Positions 44,852 to 54,401 of a stretch of 64,000 bases of DNA are shown one piece after another (position 1 is the stretch's first letter; the number at the start of each line of letters is the position of its first letter). The position numbers and the translations under genes were made by a program. The notes below the pieces were generated by a model. The model made no database searches and was not told where the DNA came from. It worked only from the letters and a program-made list of their open reading frames with translations. The DNA is from Rhizobium redzepovicii (GTDB lineage Bacteria; Pseudomonadota; Alphaproteobacteria; Rhizobiales; Rhizobiaceae): assembly GCF_019793435.1 (NCBI RefSeq), contig NZ_JAILYH010000019.1:1-64000 (forward strand), written 5' to 3'.

Positions 44852-46390
44852 ATGGACAATACCATCCTCGAAATGCGGAGCATCACCAAGACGTTCCCGG
44901 GCGTCAAGGCGCTGGAGAACGTGAACCTCAAGGTTCGCAAGGGTGAAATTCACGCATTGGTCGGCGAAAACGGGGCCGGCAAATCGACCCTGATGAAAGT
45001 CCTATCGGGCGTCTACCCCACCGGAAGTTATGACGGCGACATCGTCTATGAAGGCGAGACGCGCAACTTCAAGGTCCTGAAGGATTCCGAAGAAATCGGC
45101 ATCGTCATCATTCACCAGGAACTGGCGCTGGTGCCGTTGCTGTCGATCGGCGAGAACATCTTCCTCGGCAACGAGAATGCCAAGAGCGGCGTCATCAGCT
45201 GGGACGAGACGTTCAATCGCACCAAGCAGCTGCTCAAGAAGGTCGGCCTGTCGGAATCTCCGAACACGCTGGTGACCGACATCGGCGTCGGCAAGCAGCA
45301 GCTCGTCGAAATCGCCAAGGCGCTGTCGAAGAGCGTCAAGCTGCTCATCCTCGACGAGCCCACCGCCTCGCTCAACGAAAGCGATTCCGACGCGCTGCTG
45401 ACGCTGCTGATGGAATTCCGCAAGCAGGGCATCACCTCGATCATCATTTCCCACAAGCTGAACGAAATCCGTAAGGTCGCCGACCAGATCACCGTGCTGC
45501 GCGACGGCATGACGGTCAAGACGCTCGACTGTCACGCGGACGAGATCAGTGAAGACATCATCATCCGCAACATGGTCGGCCGCGATCTCGAAGACCGCTA
45601 CCCGCCGCGTTCGGTGCCGATCGGCGAAACCATTCTCGAAGTGAAGAACTGGAACGCCTATCACCAGCATCACCGCGACCGTCAGGTCCTGCACAATATC
45701 AACGTCACCGTCCGCAAGGGCGAGGTCGTCGGTATCGCCGGTCTGATGGGGGCGGGGCGCACCGAATTCGCCATGAGCCTGTTCGGCAAATCCTACGGGC
45801 ACAAAGTATCCGGCGAAGTGCTGATGCACGGCAAGCCGGTCGATGTCAGCACCGTGCGCCGGGCGATCGATTCCGGTCTCGCTTATGTCACCGAAGACCG
45901 CAAGCAGCTCGGCCTGGTGCTCAACGACACGATCCTGCACAATACGACGCTGGTCAATCTGAAGGCGGTGTCGAATGCATCGGTCATCGACAGCGTCAAG
46001 GAATCCCGAGTCGCTACCGACTATCGCTCGAAGCTGCGCATCCGCTCTTCCAGCATCTTCCAGGAAACGGTCAATCTTTCCGGCGGCAACCAGCAGAAGG
46101 TGGTGCTGTCGAAGTGGCTGTTCTCCAATCCCGATGTTTTGATCCTCGACGAGCCGACGCGCGGTATCGATGTGGGTGCAAAATACGAAATCTATACTAT
46201 CATCAATCAGCTCGCGGCTGACGGCAAAGCCGTTCTGATGATCTCGTCGGAAATGCCGGAACTTCTGGGCACCTGCGACCGCATCTACGTCATGAATGAA
46301 GGGCGTATCGTTGCGGAACTGCCGAAGGGAGAAGCGAGCCAGGAAACCATCATGCGCGCCATCATGCGCTCAGGAGAGAAGAAACAATGA
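44852..46390 (+). CDS. gguA: Sugar ABC transporter ATPase GguA
   Basis: A 512-residue protein with two fused nucleotide-binding domains, as in AraG/MglA. The first has GENGAGKST, the signature-like TDIGVGKQQLVEIAKAL, and ILDEPTASL with IISHKLNEI. The second has GLMGAGRTEF, NLSGGNQQKVVLSKWL and VLILDEPTRGID. Starting at the ATG at 44852 gives the usual 512-residue length; an in-frame ATG 30 bases earlier adds nothing conserved. It powers import of the ChvE-bound sugar. The stop overlaps the start of gguB (ATGA). Confidence 0.93.
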   Translation: MDNTILEMRSITKTFPGVKALENVNLKVRKGEIHALVGENGAGKSTLMKVLSGVYPTGSYDGDIVYEGETRNFKVLKDSEEIGIVIIHQELALVPLLSIGENIFLGNENAKSGVISWDETFNRTKQLLKKVGLSESPNTLVTDIGVGKQQLVEIAKALSKSVKLLILDEPTASLNESDSDALLTLLMEFRKQGITSIIISHKLNEIRKVADQITVLRDGMTVKTLDCHADEISEDIIIRNMVGRDLEDRYPPRSVPIGETILEVKNWNAYHQHHRDRQVLHNINVTVRKGEVVGIAGLMGAGRTEFAMSLFGKSYGHKVSGEVLMHGKPVDVSTVRRAIDSGLAYVTEDRKQLGLVLNDTILHNTTLVNLKAVSNASVIDSVKESRVATDYRSKLRIRSSSIFQETVNLSGGNQQKVVLSKWLFSNPDVLILDEPTRGIDVGAKYEIYTIINQLAADGKAVLMISSEMPELLGTCDRIYVMNEGRIVAELPKGEASQETIMRAIMRSGEKKQ

Positions 46391-47598
46391 CGCCGATCAA
46401 CCAACCCATCGCTGAGCAAGGGCGCGTCGTCTCGATCGGAGACTACGTTCGCGGCAACATCCGGGAATACGGCATGTTCATCGCGCTGATCGCGATCATG
46501 GTGTTCTTTCAGATTTCGACCGGCGGCGTTCTCTTCAGGCCGCTCAACCTGACCAACATCATCCTGCAGAACTCGTTCATCGTCATCATGGCGCTCGGCA
46601 TGCTGCTGGTCATCGTCGCCGGCCATATCGATCTTTCGGTCGGTTCCGTCGTCGGTTTCATCGGCGCCATCGCCGGGGTGATGACCGTGCAATGGCACAC
46701 CAACTATGTCCTGGCGGGTGTCGTATGCCTTGCCATGGGTGCGCTCGTCGGCGGCGTCCAGGGTTATTTCGTCGCCTATCACAAGATCCCGTCCTTCATC
46801 GTCACGCTCGCCGGCATGCTGGTCTTCCGCGGGCTGACGCTGTTCGTGATGACCGCATCGGGGACCGGCACCAGCATCGGTCCTTTCCCGCCGGAGTTCC
46901 AGCTGATCAGCATCGGCTTCCTGCCGAACCTGTTCGATATGGGCGGCATCAACTCGACCTCGATCATTCTGACCGTGATCGGCGCCGTCGCGCTCTTCTA
47001 TCTCGCATGGCGCAAGCGGCTGTCGAACGAGAAGCATGGCAATGATGTCGAGCCCTTGGGCTTCTTCCTCGCCCAGAACGCCCTCGTCACCATCGCCATT
47101 CTGGCGCTCGGCTACCAGCTGTCGATCTATCGCGGCTTCCCGAACGTGCTGGTCGTCATGCTGGCCCTGGTCGCGGCCTACGCCTTTATTACCCGTCGCA
47201 CCACGATCGGCCGCCGCATCTACGCCATGGGCGGCAATGAGAAGGCGACCAAGCTTTCCGGTATCAACACCGAGCGGCTGACCTTCCTGACCTTCGCCAA
47301 TATGGGCCTGCTGGCTGGTCTCGCCGGCCTGATCGTGGCGCTGCGCCTCAATTCGGCGACGGCCAAGGGCGGCTTCGGCCTCGAACTCGACGTCATTGCC
47401 GCCTGCTTCATCGGCGGCGCGTCGGCCCAGGGCGGCGTCGGCAAGGTGACCGGTGCGGTCATCGGCGCCTTGATCATGGGCATCATGAACAACGGCATGT
47501 CGATCCACGGCCTCGGCACCGACTCGCAGCAGATGGTCAAGGGCGCGGTGCTTCTCGCCGCCGTGTTCTTCGACGTCTACAACAAGAACAAGGGCTGA
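46387..47598 (+). CDS. gguB: Sugar ABC transporter permease GguB
   Basis: A 403-residue inner-membrane permease, translationally coupled to gguA. About ten membrane segments. Motifs: ALGMLLVIVAGHIDLSVGSVVG, FIVTLAGMLVFRGLTLF, the coupling loop YAMGGNEKATKLSGI and DVIAACFIGGASAQGGVGK. Its length is that of the AraH/GguB group rather than the shorter RbsC. It forms the channel for arabinose/galactose/glucose-type sugars delivered by ChvE. Confidence 0.93.
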   Translation: MTPINQPIAEQGRVVSIGDYVRGNIREYGMFIALIAIMVFFQISTGGVLFRPLNLTNIILQNSFIVIMALGMLLVIVAGHIDLSVGSVVGFIGAIAGVMTVQWHTNYVLAGVVCLAMGALVGGVQGYFVAYHKIPSFIVTLAGMLVFRGLTLFVMTASGTGTSIGPFPPEFQLISIGFLPNLFDMGGINSTSIILTVIGAVALFYLAWRKRLSNEKHGNDVEPLGFFLAQNALVTIAILALGYQLSIYRGFPNVLVVMLALVAAYAFITRRTTIGRRIYAMGGNEKATKLSGINTERLTFLTFANMGLLAGLAGLIVALRLNSATAKGGFGLELDVIAACFIGGASAQGGVGKVTGAVIGALIMGIMNNGMSIHGLGTDSQQMVKGAVLLAAVFFDVYNKNKG

Positions 47599-47713
47599 GC
47601 GCTCAAGCGCAGCCCCGCATTCGCAGTCATATGAGTGATCAATTCCGGCTCCTGATGGAGCCGGACAGGCGGAGCTTTTCCTGGTCTTCGCCGGAACGAG
47701 AAGGATCGAAGTC

Positions 47714-48709
47714 GTGCTTATTTCCCAGATCAAGGGTGCCAACGGAGAGATCGTCGTCGCCGTGCGCAAGCAGGGCGGCGCTGCAAGATCGGTGAAGAAT
47801 GCCGGCAGCGTCTATGCGCTGGCGATGGAAGCCGCCGACGGCGGCAAGTCGCTTGCTTCAGTCATCGAGGCGCATGGTTACGGTGATGCCGTCGATCTTG
47901 AGAAGGTCTATGCGGAAGGCCGCTTCCTGCCGCCGATCACCCATCCGGACGCTGCCCACCTGCATCTGACCGGCACTGGTCTCACGCATCTCGGCTCCGC
48001 CGCCACCCGTGATTCCATGCACAAGAAGACCAGCGAGGCGGCCGAGGAAACGCTGACCGACTCGATGAAGATGTTCAAGATGGGTCTCGAGAACGGCAAG
48101 CCGAAGGCTGGCGAAAAGGGTGTGCAGCCCGAATGGTTCTACAAGGGCAACGGCTACGGCGCTGCCGCCCCGGGCGCGCCGCTCGTCTCGCCCTCTTTCG
48201 CGCTCGATGGTGGCGAAGAGCCTGAAATGGCTGGCATTTACGTGATCGCCAGCGATGGCTCGCCGTTCCGCATCGGCTTCGCTTTGTCGAACGAGTTTTC
48301 GGACCACGTCACCGAGCGGATCAACTATCTCTATCTGGCCCACTCGAAACTGCGCCCCGCCGCCTATGGTCCGGAAATCCGCATCGGCGCCGCCCCGGAC
48401 GACATCCGCGGCACCTCGCGCATCAAGCGCGGCGACAAGGTGATCTTCGAAAAGCCCTTCCTGTCCGGCGAAGCGAACATGTCGCACACCTTCGCCAATC
48501 TCGAATATCACCATTTCAAATACGGCATCTTCCGTGTTCCGGGCGATGTCCATGTCCATATGTTCGGCACGGCGACGCTCTCCTTCGCCGACGGCATCAA
48601 GGCGGAAGAGGGTGATGTCTTCGAAATCGAAGTCGCCGAATTCGGCCTGCCGCTGCGCAATCCGCTGAAGGTGGCCGCCGAAGAAGAGATTGCCGTCAGG
48701 CAGCTCTAA
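47714..48709 (+). CDS. gguC: GguC, AraD1-family protein
   Basis: A 331-residue cytosolic protein starting at GTG (47714). The C-terminal half resembles the fumarylacetoacetate-hydrolase fold: GAAAPGAPLVSPSFALDGGEEPEMAGIY, GFALSNEFSDH and FRVPGDVHVHMFGTATLSFADGI. NCBI-type names are GguC or AraD1 family. In proteobacterial non-phosphorylative pentose pathways members of this group are proposed to dehydrate 2-keto-3-deoxy-L-arabonate to the semialdehyde, which fits the next gene. It follows gguB by about 115 bases on the same strand. Confidence 0.88.
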   Translation: MLISQIKGANGEIVVAVRKQGGAARSVKNAGSVYALAMEAADGGKSLASVIEAHGYGDAVDLEKVYAEGRFLPPITHPDAAHLHLTGTGLTHLGSAATRDSMHKKTSEAAEETLTDSMKMFKMGLENGKPKAGEKGVQPEWFYKGNGYGAAAPGAPLVSPSFALDGGEEPEMAGIYVIASDGSPFRIGFALSNEFSDHVTERINYLYLAHSKLRPAAYGPEIRIGAAPDDIRGTSRIKRGDKVIFEKPFLSGEANMSHTFANLEYHHFKYGIFRVPGDVHVHMFGTATLSFADGIKAEEGDVFEIEVAEFGLPLRNPLKVAAEEEIAVRQL

Positions 48710-48744
48710 TTTCTCATAAACGGTAAAGGAGGCTCATTCAGCCC

Positions 48745-50178
48745 ATGACCATTTATCAAAACCTGATCGCCGGCGAATGGGTCGGCACCAACGCGACGAA
48801 GAACATCAATCCGTCCGATACCAACGAAGTCGTCGGCCTCTATGCCGACGGCAGCGCCGAAGACACCAAGAACGCCATCGCCGCCGCCAGGGCCGCTTTC
48901 CCGGCCTGGTCGCGCTCCGGCATCTGGGAACGCCACGTCATCCTGAAGAAGGCCGGCGACGAGATCATGGCGCGCAAGGACGAGCTCGGCGCGCTGCTTG
49001 CCCGCGAAGAAGGCAAGACCCTGCCTGAGGCCACCGGCGAGGTCATCCGCGCTTCGCAGATCTTCGAATTTTTCGCAGGCGAGGCCCTGCGGCTGGCCGG
49101 CGAAGTCATCCCGTCGGTACGCCCGAACATCGGCGTCGAAATCACCCGCGAGGGCCTCGGCGTCATCGGTATCATCACGCCGTGGAACTTCCCGATCGCC
49201 ATCCCGGCCTGGAAGATCGCGCCGGCGCTTTGCTACGGCAACACCGTCGTCTTCAAGCCGGCCGAACTGGTGCCCGCCTGTTCCTGGGCGATCGTCGACA
49301 TCCTCAACCGCGCCGGCCTGCCGAAGGGCGTGTTGAACCTCGTCATGGGCAAGGGCTCGGTCGTCGGACAGGCGATGCTCGAAAGCCCCGACGTTCACGG
49401 CATCACCTTTACCGGCTCCACCGGCACCGGCCGGCGCGTCGCCGCCGCCTCGATCGAGCATAACCGCAAGTTCCAGCTGGAGATGGGCGGCAAAAACCCG
49501 ATGGTCGTGCTCGACGACGCCGATCTGTCGGTCGCCGTCGAGGCCGCCGCCAATTCCGGCTTCTTCTCCACCGGCCAACGCTGCACCGCATCGTCGCGCC
49601 TGATCGTCACCGAAGGCATTCACGACAAGTTCGTCGCGGCGCTGACCGACAAGCTGAAGACGCTCGTCGTCGACAATGCGCTGAAAGCCGGCACGCATAT
49701 CGGCCCCGTCGTCGACGAGCGGCAGCTGAAGACCGATACCGACTATATCGAGATCGGCAAGTCGGAAGGCGCCAAGCTCGCCTTCGGCGGCGAGGTGATT
49801 TCCCGCGACACGCCCGGCTTCTACCTGCAGCCGACGCTGTTTACCGAAGCGACCAACCAGATGCGTATTTCGCGCGAAGAGATCTTCGGACCTGTGGTCT
49901 CGGTGATCCGGGCGAAGGATTATGACGAGGCGCTCGCCATCGCCAACGACACGCCGTTCGGGCTTTCGGCCGGCATCGCGACGACCAGCCTGAAACATGC
50001 GACGCACTTCAAGCGCAATTCGGAAGCCGGCATGGTCATGGTCAACCTGCCGACCGCCGGCGTCGATTTCCACGTCCCCTTCGGCGGCCGCAAGGGCTCG
50101 TCCTACGGCCCGCGCGAGCAGGGCAAGTACGCCGCCGAATTCTACACAACCGTCAAGACCGCCTACACGCTGGCTTGA
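48745..50178 (+). CDS. Aldehyde dehydrogenase, probable 2-ketoglutarate semialdehyde dehydrogenase
   Basis: A 477-residue NAD(P)-dependent aldehyde dehydrogenase. Motifs: IITPWNFPIAIPAWKIAPAL (cofactor binding), FTGSTGTGRRV (nucleotide loop), the catalytic Glu in QLEMGGKNP, and the catalytic Cys in FSTGQRCTASSRL. The family includes enzymes oxidising 2-ketoglutaric semialdehyde to 2-ketoglutarate, the last step of non-phosphorylative arabinose or xylose breakdown. It sits between gguC and the sugar-acid dehydratase, which supports that substrate; other aldehydes are possible. Confidence 0.87.
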   Translation: MTIYQNLIAGEWVGTNATKNINPSDTNEVVGLYADGSAEDTKNAIAAARAAFPAWSRSGIWERHVILKKAGDEIMARKDELGALLAREEGKTLPEATGEVIRASQIFEFFAGEALRLAGEVIPSVRPNIGVEITREGLGVIGIITPWNFPIAIPAWKIAPALCYGNTVVFKPAELVPACSWAIVDILNRAGLPKGVLNLVMGKGSVVGQAMLESPDVHGITFTGSTGTGRRVAAASIEHNRKFQLEMGGKNPMVVLDDADLSVAVEAAANSGFFSTGQRCTASSRLIVTEGIHDKFVAALTDKLKTLVVDNALKAGTHIGPVVDERQLKTDTDYIEIGKSEGAKLAFGGEVISRDTPGFYLQPTLFTEATNQMRISREEIFGPVVSVIRAKDYDEALAIANDTPFGLSAGIATTSLKHATHFKRNSEAGMVMVNLPTAGVDFHVPFGGRKGSSYGPREQGKYAAEFYTTVKTAYTLA

Positions 50179-50240
50179 GACGAAGTGCGATAACCCTGAT
50201 CGTACGAGGCGATCAGGGGGTATCCTGAAGGACAGAGACT

Positions 50241-51980
50241 ATGAAGAAAAAAGCAGAATGGCCGCGCAGGCTGAGGTCGCAGGAATGGTACGGCGGCACG
50301 AGCCGCGACGTGATCTATCACCGCGGCTGGCTTAAGAACCAGGGATATCCCCACGACCTGTTCGATGGAAGGCCGGTAATCGGCATCCTCAACACCTGGT
50401 CGGATATGACCCCGTGCAACGGTCATCTGAGAGAGCTCGCCGAGAAGGTGAAGGCGGGCGTCTGGGAGGCCGGCGGCTTCCCGCTCGAGGTGCCGGTATT
50501 TTCCGCATCCGAAAACACCTTCCGCCCCACCGCGATGATGTACCGCAACCTTGCCGCACTGGCGGTGGAAGAGGCGATCCGCGGCCAGCCGATGGATGGC
50601 TGTGTCTTGCTGGTCGGCTGCGACAAGACCACGCCGTCGCTTCTGATGGGGGCCGCCTCCTGCGACCTGCCGTCGATTGTCGTCACCGGCGGGCCGATGC
50701 TGAACGGCTATTTCCGCGGCGAACGCGTCGGCTCCGGTACGCATCTGTGGAAGTTCTCCGAAATGGTGAAGGCCGGCGAGATGACGCAGGCCGAGTTCCT
50801 CGAGGCGGAAGCCTCGATGAGCCGTTCGTCGGGCACCTGCAACACGATGGGCACCGCCTCGACTATGGCCTCGATGGCCGAAGCGCTCGGCATGGCGCTC
50901 TCAGGCAATGCCGCGATCCCTGGCGTCGATTCCCGCCGTAAGGTGATGGCGCAACTGACCGGCCGCCGCATCGTGCAGATGGTCAAGGACGATCTGAAGC
51001 CCTCCGAGATCATGACGAAACAGGCTTTCGAAAACGCCATCCGCACCAATGCGGCGATCGGCGGATCGACGAATGCCGTCATCCACCTGCTTGCGATTGC
51101 CGGCCGCGTCGGCATCGATCTGTCGCTCGACGACTGGGACCGCTGCGGCCGCGACGTTCCCACAATCGTCAACCTGATGCCGTCGGGCAAGTACCTGATG
51201 GAAGAGTTCTTCTATGCCGGCGGTCTACCGGTGGTGCTGAAGCGCCTCGGCGAAGCGGGCCTGCTGCACAAGGATGCGCTGACGGTCTCCGGCGAAACTG
51301 TCTGGGACGAGGTCAAGGACGTCGTCAACTGGAACGAGGATGTCATCCTGCCCGCTGAAAAGGCGCTGACCTCTTCGGGCGGCATCGTTGTGCTGCGCGG
51401 CAATCTGGCGCCGAAGGGCGCGGTGCTGAAGCCATCGGCGGCCTCGCCGCATCTCCTGGTGCACAAGGGCAGGGCAGTCGTGTTCGAGGACATCGACGAT
51501 TACAAGGCCAAGATCAACGACGACAATCTCGACATCGACGAAAACTGCATCATGGTCATGAAGAACTGTGGGCCGAAGGGTTATCCAGGGATGGCCGAAG
51601 TCGGCAACATGGGACTGCCGCCGAAGGTGCTGAAGAAGGGCATCCTCGACATGGTGCGCATTTCCGACGCCCGCATGTCCGGAACCGCCTACGGCACCGT
51701 CGTGCTGCACACCTCGCCGGAAGCGGCGGTCGGCGGGCCGCTTGCGGTCGTGAAGAATGGCGACATGATCGAGCTCGATGTGCCGAACCGTCGTCTGCAT
51801 CTCGACATTTCCGACGAGGAACTGGCGCGCCGGCTGGCCGAATGGCAGCCGAACCACGACCTGCCGACATCAGGTTATGCCTTCCTGCATCAGCAGCATG
51901 TCGAAGGGGCCGATACCGGCGCCGACCTCGACTTCCTCAAGGGATGTCGCGGAAACGCGGTTGGCAAGGACAGCCACTAA
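50241..51980 (+). CDS. Sugar-acid dehydratase (IlvD/Edd family), probable L-arabonate dehydratase
   Basis: A 579-residue Fe-S dehydratase. Cluster-binding cysteines are visible in DMTPCNGH, LLVGCDKTTPS and SSGTCNTMGTASTMASMAE. The length and the N-terminal RRLRSQEWYGGTSRDVIYHRGW (absent from IlvD) match the group of L-arabonate and D-xylonate dehydratases. The enzyme removes water from an aldonic acid to give a 2-keto-3-deoxy acid. With GguC and the aldehyde dehydrogenase it would complete oxidation of a ChvE sugar to 2-ketoglutarate. It is the last gene of the operon, followed by a clear terminator. Confidence 0.87.
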   Translation: MKKKAEWPRRLRSQEWYGGTSRDVIYHRGWLKNQGYPHDLFDGRPVIGILNTWSDMTPCNGHLRELAEKVKAGVWEAGGFPLEVPVFSASENTFRPTAMMYRNLAALAVEEAIRGQPMDGCVLLVGCDKTTPSLLMGAASCDLPSIVVTGGPMLNGYFRGERVGSGTHLWKFSEMVKAGEMTQAEFLEAEASMSRSSGTCNTMGTASTMASMAEALGMALSGNAAIPGVDSRRKVMAQLTGRRIVQMVKDDLKPSEIMTKQAFENAIRTNAAIGGSTNAVIHLLAIAGRVGIDLSLDDWDRCGRDVPTIVNLMPSGKYLMEEFFYAGGLPVVLKRLGEAGLLHKDALTVSGETVWDEVKDVVNWNEDVILPAEKALTSSGGIVVLRGNLAPKGAVLKPSAASPHLLVHKGRAVVFEDIDDYKAKINDDNLDIDENCIMVMKNCGPKGYPGMAEVGNMGLPPKVLKKGILDMVRISDARMSGTAYGTVVLHTSPEAAVGGPLAVVKNGDMIELDVPNRRLHLDISDEELARRLAEWQPNHDLPTSGYAFLHQQHVEGADTGADLDFLKGCRGNAVGKDSH

Positions 51981-52010
51981 CCGGGTGCATCCGAAATTGA
52001 TCGTTGATGA

Positions 52011-52033
52011 GGCGGGGCAAAACCCCGCCTTTT
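52011..52033 (+). terminator. Rho-independent terminator of the chvE-ggu operon
   Basis: GGCGGGG pairs with CCCCGCC around a CAAAA loop and is followed directly by TTTT, 30 bases after the dehydratase stop. This is the textbook layout. Confidence 0.85.
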
Positions 52034-52135
52034 CTGTCCGCCGTTCGCGCGGAATGGCGCGCTCAGGCGCTCGAGACTGCCGTGCGCCGGAAAGTGGCAA
52101 TGCAGGCGGATCGAAGTGCGATCCGCTGCAGGCAA

Positions 52136-52400
52136 TTATTTTTGCGTAAGCCTGCTCGACCGGCCAGGCCTGTTACATGGCCGATCGGAGCAGAGCGCTT
52201 CGAAGACGTCGGCAACCGCGACGATCGTGCGTCGATGTGGATTGCGTCGCTGGACAGGCCTTTGGGATAGCCGGTTTCCGTCCAGCGGGTCGAAGGGCTT
52301 GGCCAAAAAATCCGTGGCGCCGGCCTCCAGCGCTTCCAACCGAACCGACCATTTTGCCTGCGACGTGAACCGCACCCGACGCGCGACGAAACGGCCAGCC
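52136..52400 (-). pseudogene. Remnant of an HD-GYP response regulator
   Basis: Read leftwards, one frame gives LEALEAGATDFLAKPFDPLD, the end of a response-regulator receiver domain, then after a short bridge TIVAVADVFEALCSDRP, the closing motif of an HD-GYP phosphodiesterase. Everything between (most of the HD-GYP domain, normally over 150 residues) and the start of the receiver are missing. It is therefore a deletion-worn fragment of an RpfG-like protein that once cleaved cyclic di-GMP. It has no active-site histidines left and cannot be functional. Confidence 0.75.
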
Positions 52401-52442
52401 GAGACGCTTCGGGGAGGGGGTCAAAGGAAATTCGCTCTGACA

Positions 52443-53345
52443 TCAGAGACGAAAGCGCCGGGTAAAAACGGCCAGTCGAGGCACTGGTGAAAAAACCAGC
52501 ACGTTTCCAACCAGTACGGCGCAGAGCCCGAGAGCCGCCAATGGACCGAGCTGATAACCTTCGAAAAACATCGAAATCGTCAGGGCAACGATGGGAAAGA
52601 GGACGGTCATATAAGCGGCTTTGGCTGCTCCCAGCCGATTAACGACGGTGAGATAGGTGGTAAACCCGATTACGGAGCCGAAAATTGCGAGATAAAGGAG
52701 AGAGCCGACATAGGACGCTGAAGGATCGAAGGTAAATTCAACACCCCGAATGGCGGCGAATGCCGAGACGATGCCCGCACCGTAGAGCATTCCATATGCG
52801 TTTACCGAAGTCACCGACAATCCGTGCTTCCTGTTGCGTACGGACACCAGGTTGCCGACCGAAAAGAACCATGTCCCGAGGAGGGCGAGCATCACGCCGA
52901 TCACCACGTTGCGGTCGAATGCGGCGGCGGCAGCTTCATTCCAGAAAAGGCAGACAATGCCGGCAACGCCGAAGGCCGCGCCCAGGAGAATGCGCGCCGA
53001 CGGCCTCTGGCCAAATGCGACCATGCCATTGGCAAGATTGAAGATTGTCGCAGCTGAAAAGATCACCGAAACAATGCCGCTCGGCACCAAGGTTTCGGCG
53101 ATATAGAAACAAAGAAAATTACAGGAAAAGAGACAGATCGACTGCAGGACCACATAGGGATGATGACGCAAGGGAATGGGCTGAAGCCTCTTCGCAACCG
53201 TCAGGCCTACAAATAATATCACGCCGGCGAGGGCGAAGCGGTAGGCGATCGACGCTTCAATCGGAACGACGCCAAGCTGGTTCTTGATGGCGATCCAGGT
53301 GGTGCCCCAGATCAGCACGGTTAAAGCATAGCAGAGGCCGGTCAT
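52443..53345 (-). CDS. EamA/DMT-family membrane transporter
   Basis: A 300-residue inner-membrane protein with about ten hydrophobic helices in two EamA repeats. The first repeat has LTVLIWGTTWIAIKNQ and YRFALAGVILF, the second LLYLAIFGSVIGFTTYLTVVNRLG and FPIVALTISMFFEGY. These transporters export amino acids or other metabolites; the substrate cannot be predicted. It is divergent from an AraC-family gene, which may regulate it. Confidence 0.87.
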   Translation of the reverse strand: MTGLCYALTVLIWGTTWIAIKNQLGVVPIEASIAYRFALAGVILFVGLTVAKRLQPIPLRHHPYVVLQSICLFSCNFLCFYIAETLVPSGIVSVIFSAATIFNLANGMVAFGQRPSARILLGAAFGVAGIVCLFWNEAAAAAFDRNVVIGVMLALLGTWFFSVGNLVSVRNRKHGLSVTSVNAYGMLYGAGIVSAFAAIRGVEFTFDPSASYVGSLLYLAIFGSVIGFTTYLTVVNRLGAAKAAYMTVLFPIVALTISMFFEGYQLGPLAALGLCAVLVGNVLVFSPVPRLAVFTRRFRL

Positions 53346-53512
53346 GGTCTTTCACTCCGTCAACGACAATGGGAGGATCGATATCGAGCCGAACAGCCAG
53401 GTCTATGCCGCAGACCGTGGAGGCATTGTATATTCTTGGGTTTTTTGCCTTTGGCCCTATTGATCGGCTGCGCCGTCCCATTCAAACTCGTGAGACGAGG
53501 CCCCGATGGATC

Positions 53513-54382
53513 ATGGAACAGCAACACCGTCTGACAGTTAAAGAAGCGCTCTCAAGATCCGGCGCATGCCTGCAGCGCTCCGGCTCGGTCGACCGGGGAC
53601 TGTCGCTTGCGGAGTGGACCAACCGCGCAGGAGAAGCGTTCTACGAGCGCCCCGATCATCACACGCTGAGCATCTATCTTGACGGCGGCGAAAGGGTCAT
53701 TCGCGAGGATAAGCGGCTATCGGGCGGAGCACCGGGCAAGCTTTGCCTCTTGCCGGCCGAACACAAAAGCCAATGGCATATTGGCGGGCCACTGAGGATG
53801 TTTCATCTTTACGTCGATCCCGAGCTCCTCGCTTATGAAGCGCTGACGTCGTTCGACATCGACCCGAGGCATATCGATCTGATGGATCTGACGTTTTGTG
53901 ATGATCCGGCGATGGCGATGATTGTCCGGGGAGGGGTTTTGCCTTTGAACTGGCAGGAAAAGAGCGACCGTGTCGCTCTCGATGCGGTTTGTAGGCTTCT
54001 CATTCATCGGATCTTGAAATCGCACAATCGGCAGGCGCGGCAGGAGGCCGTGCGCGGAGGGCTTTCACCCTCGGTGCGTCGCCGTACTGCTGATTACATC
54101 GACGCCAACCTCGAGCAGGCGCTGACGCTTGATCGGCTGGCACGGGAAGCCGGCTTGAGCACCTTTCATTTTGCCAAGATGTTTCGCGTCAGCTTCGGCA
54201 TGCCTCCGCATCGCTACGTGGCGGCGCGGCGGATCGAGCAAGCAGAAAGGCTCCTTCGCAACCGCGAAAACAGCCTTGCAACCGTTGCCTCCGCCTGCGG
54301 CTTCGGGTCACAAAGCCATTTTTCCAAAGCTTTTAAAGCGACCACCGGCGTGCCGCCAGGGGAGTGGCGAAGCCTGCCGTGA
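53513..54382 (+). CDS. AraC-family transcriptional regulator
   Basis: About 289 residues from the ATG at 53513; the in-frame sequence upstream overlaps promoter space. The N-terminal 180 residues are an unclassified sensor domain. The C-terminal 100 form the AraC DNA-binding domain with two helix-turn-helices: RRRTADYIDANLEQALTLDRLAREAGLSTFHFAKMF, then RIEQAERLLRN and the second motif ATVASACGFGSQSHFSKAFK, ending GVPPGEWR. It likely controls the divergent EamA transporter; the inducer is unknown. Confidence 0.88.
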   Translation: MEQQHRLTVKEALSRSGACLQRSGSVDRGLSLAEWTNRAGEAFYERPDHHTLSIYLDGGERVIREDKRLSGGAPGKLCLLPAEHKSQWHIGGPLRMFHLYVDPELLAYEALTSFDIDPRHIDLMDLTFCDDPAMAMIVRGGVLPLNWQEKSDRVALDAVCRLLIHRILKSHNRQARQEAVRGGLSPSVRRRTADYIDANLEQALTLDRLAREAGLSTFHFAKMFRVSFGMPPHRYVAARRIEQAERLLRNRENSLATVASACGFGSQSHFSKAFKATTGVPPGEWRSLP

Positions 54383-54401
54383 GACAGGGCGCCCGCTCCC
54401 G

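Noticed and set aside
46285..47769. A 494-residue open frame on the minus strand
   Set aside because: Antisense of gguB, with D/H/E-rich shadow composition.
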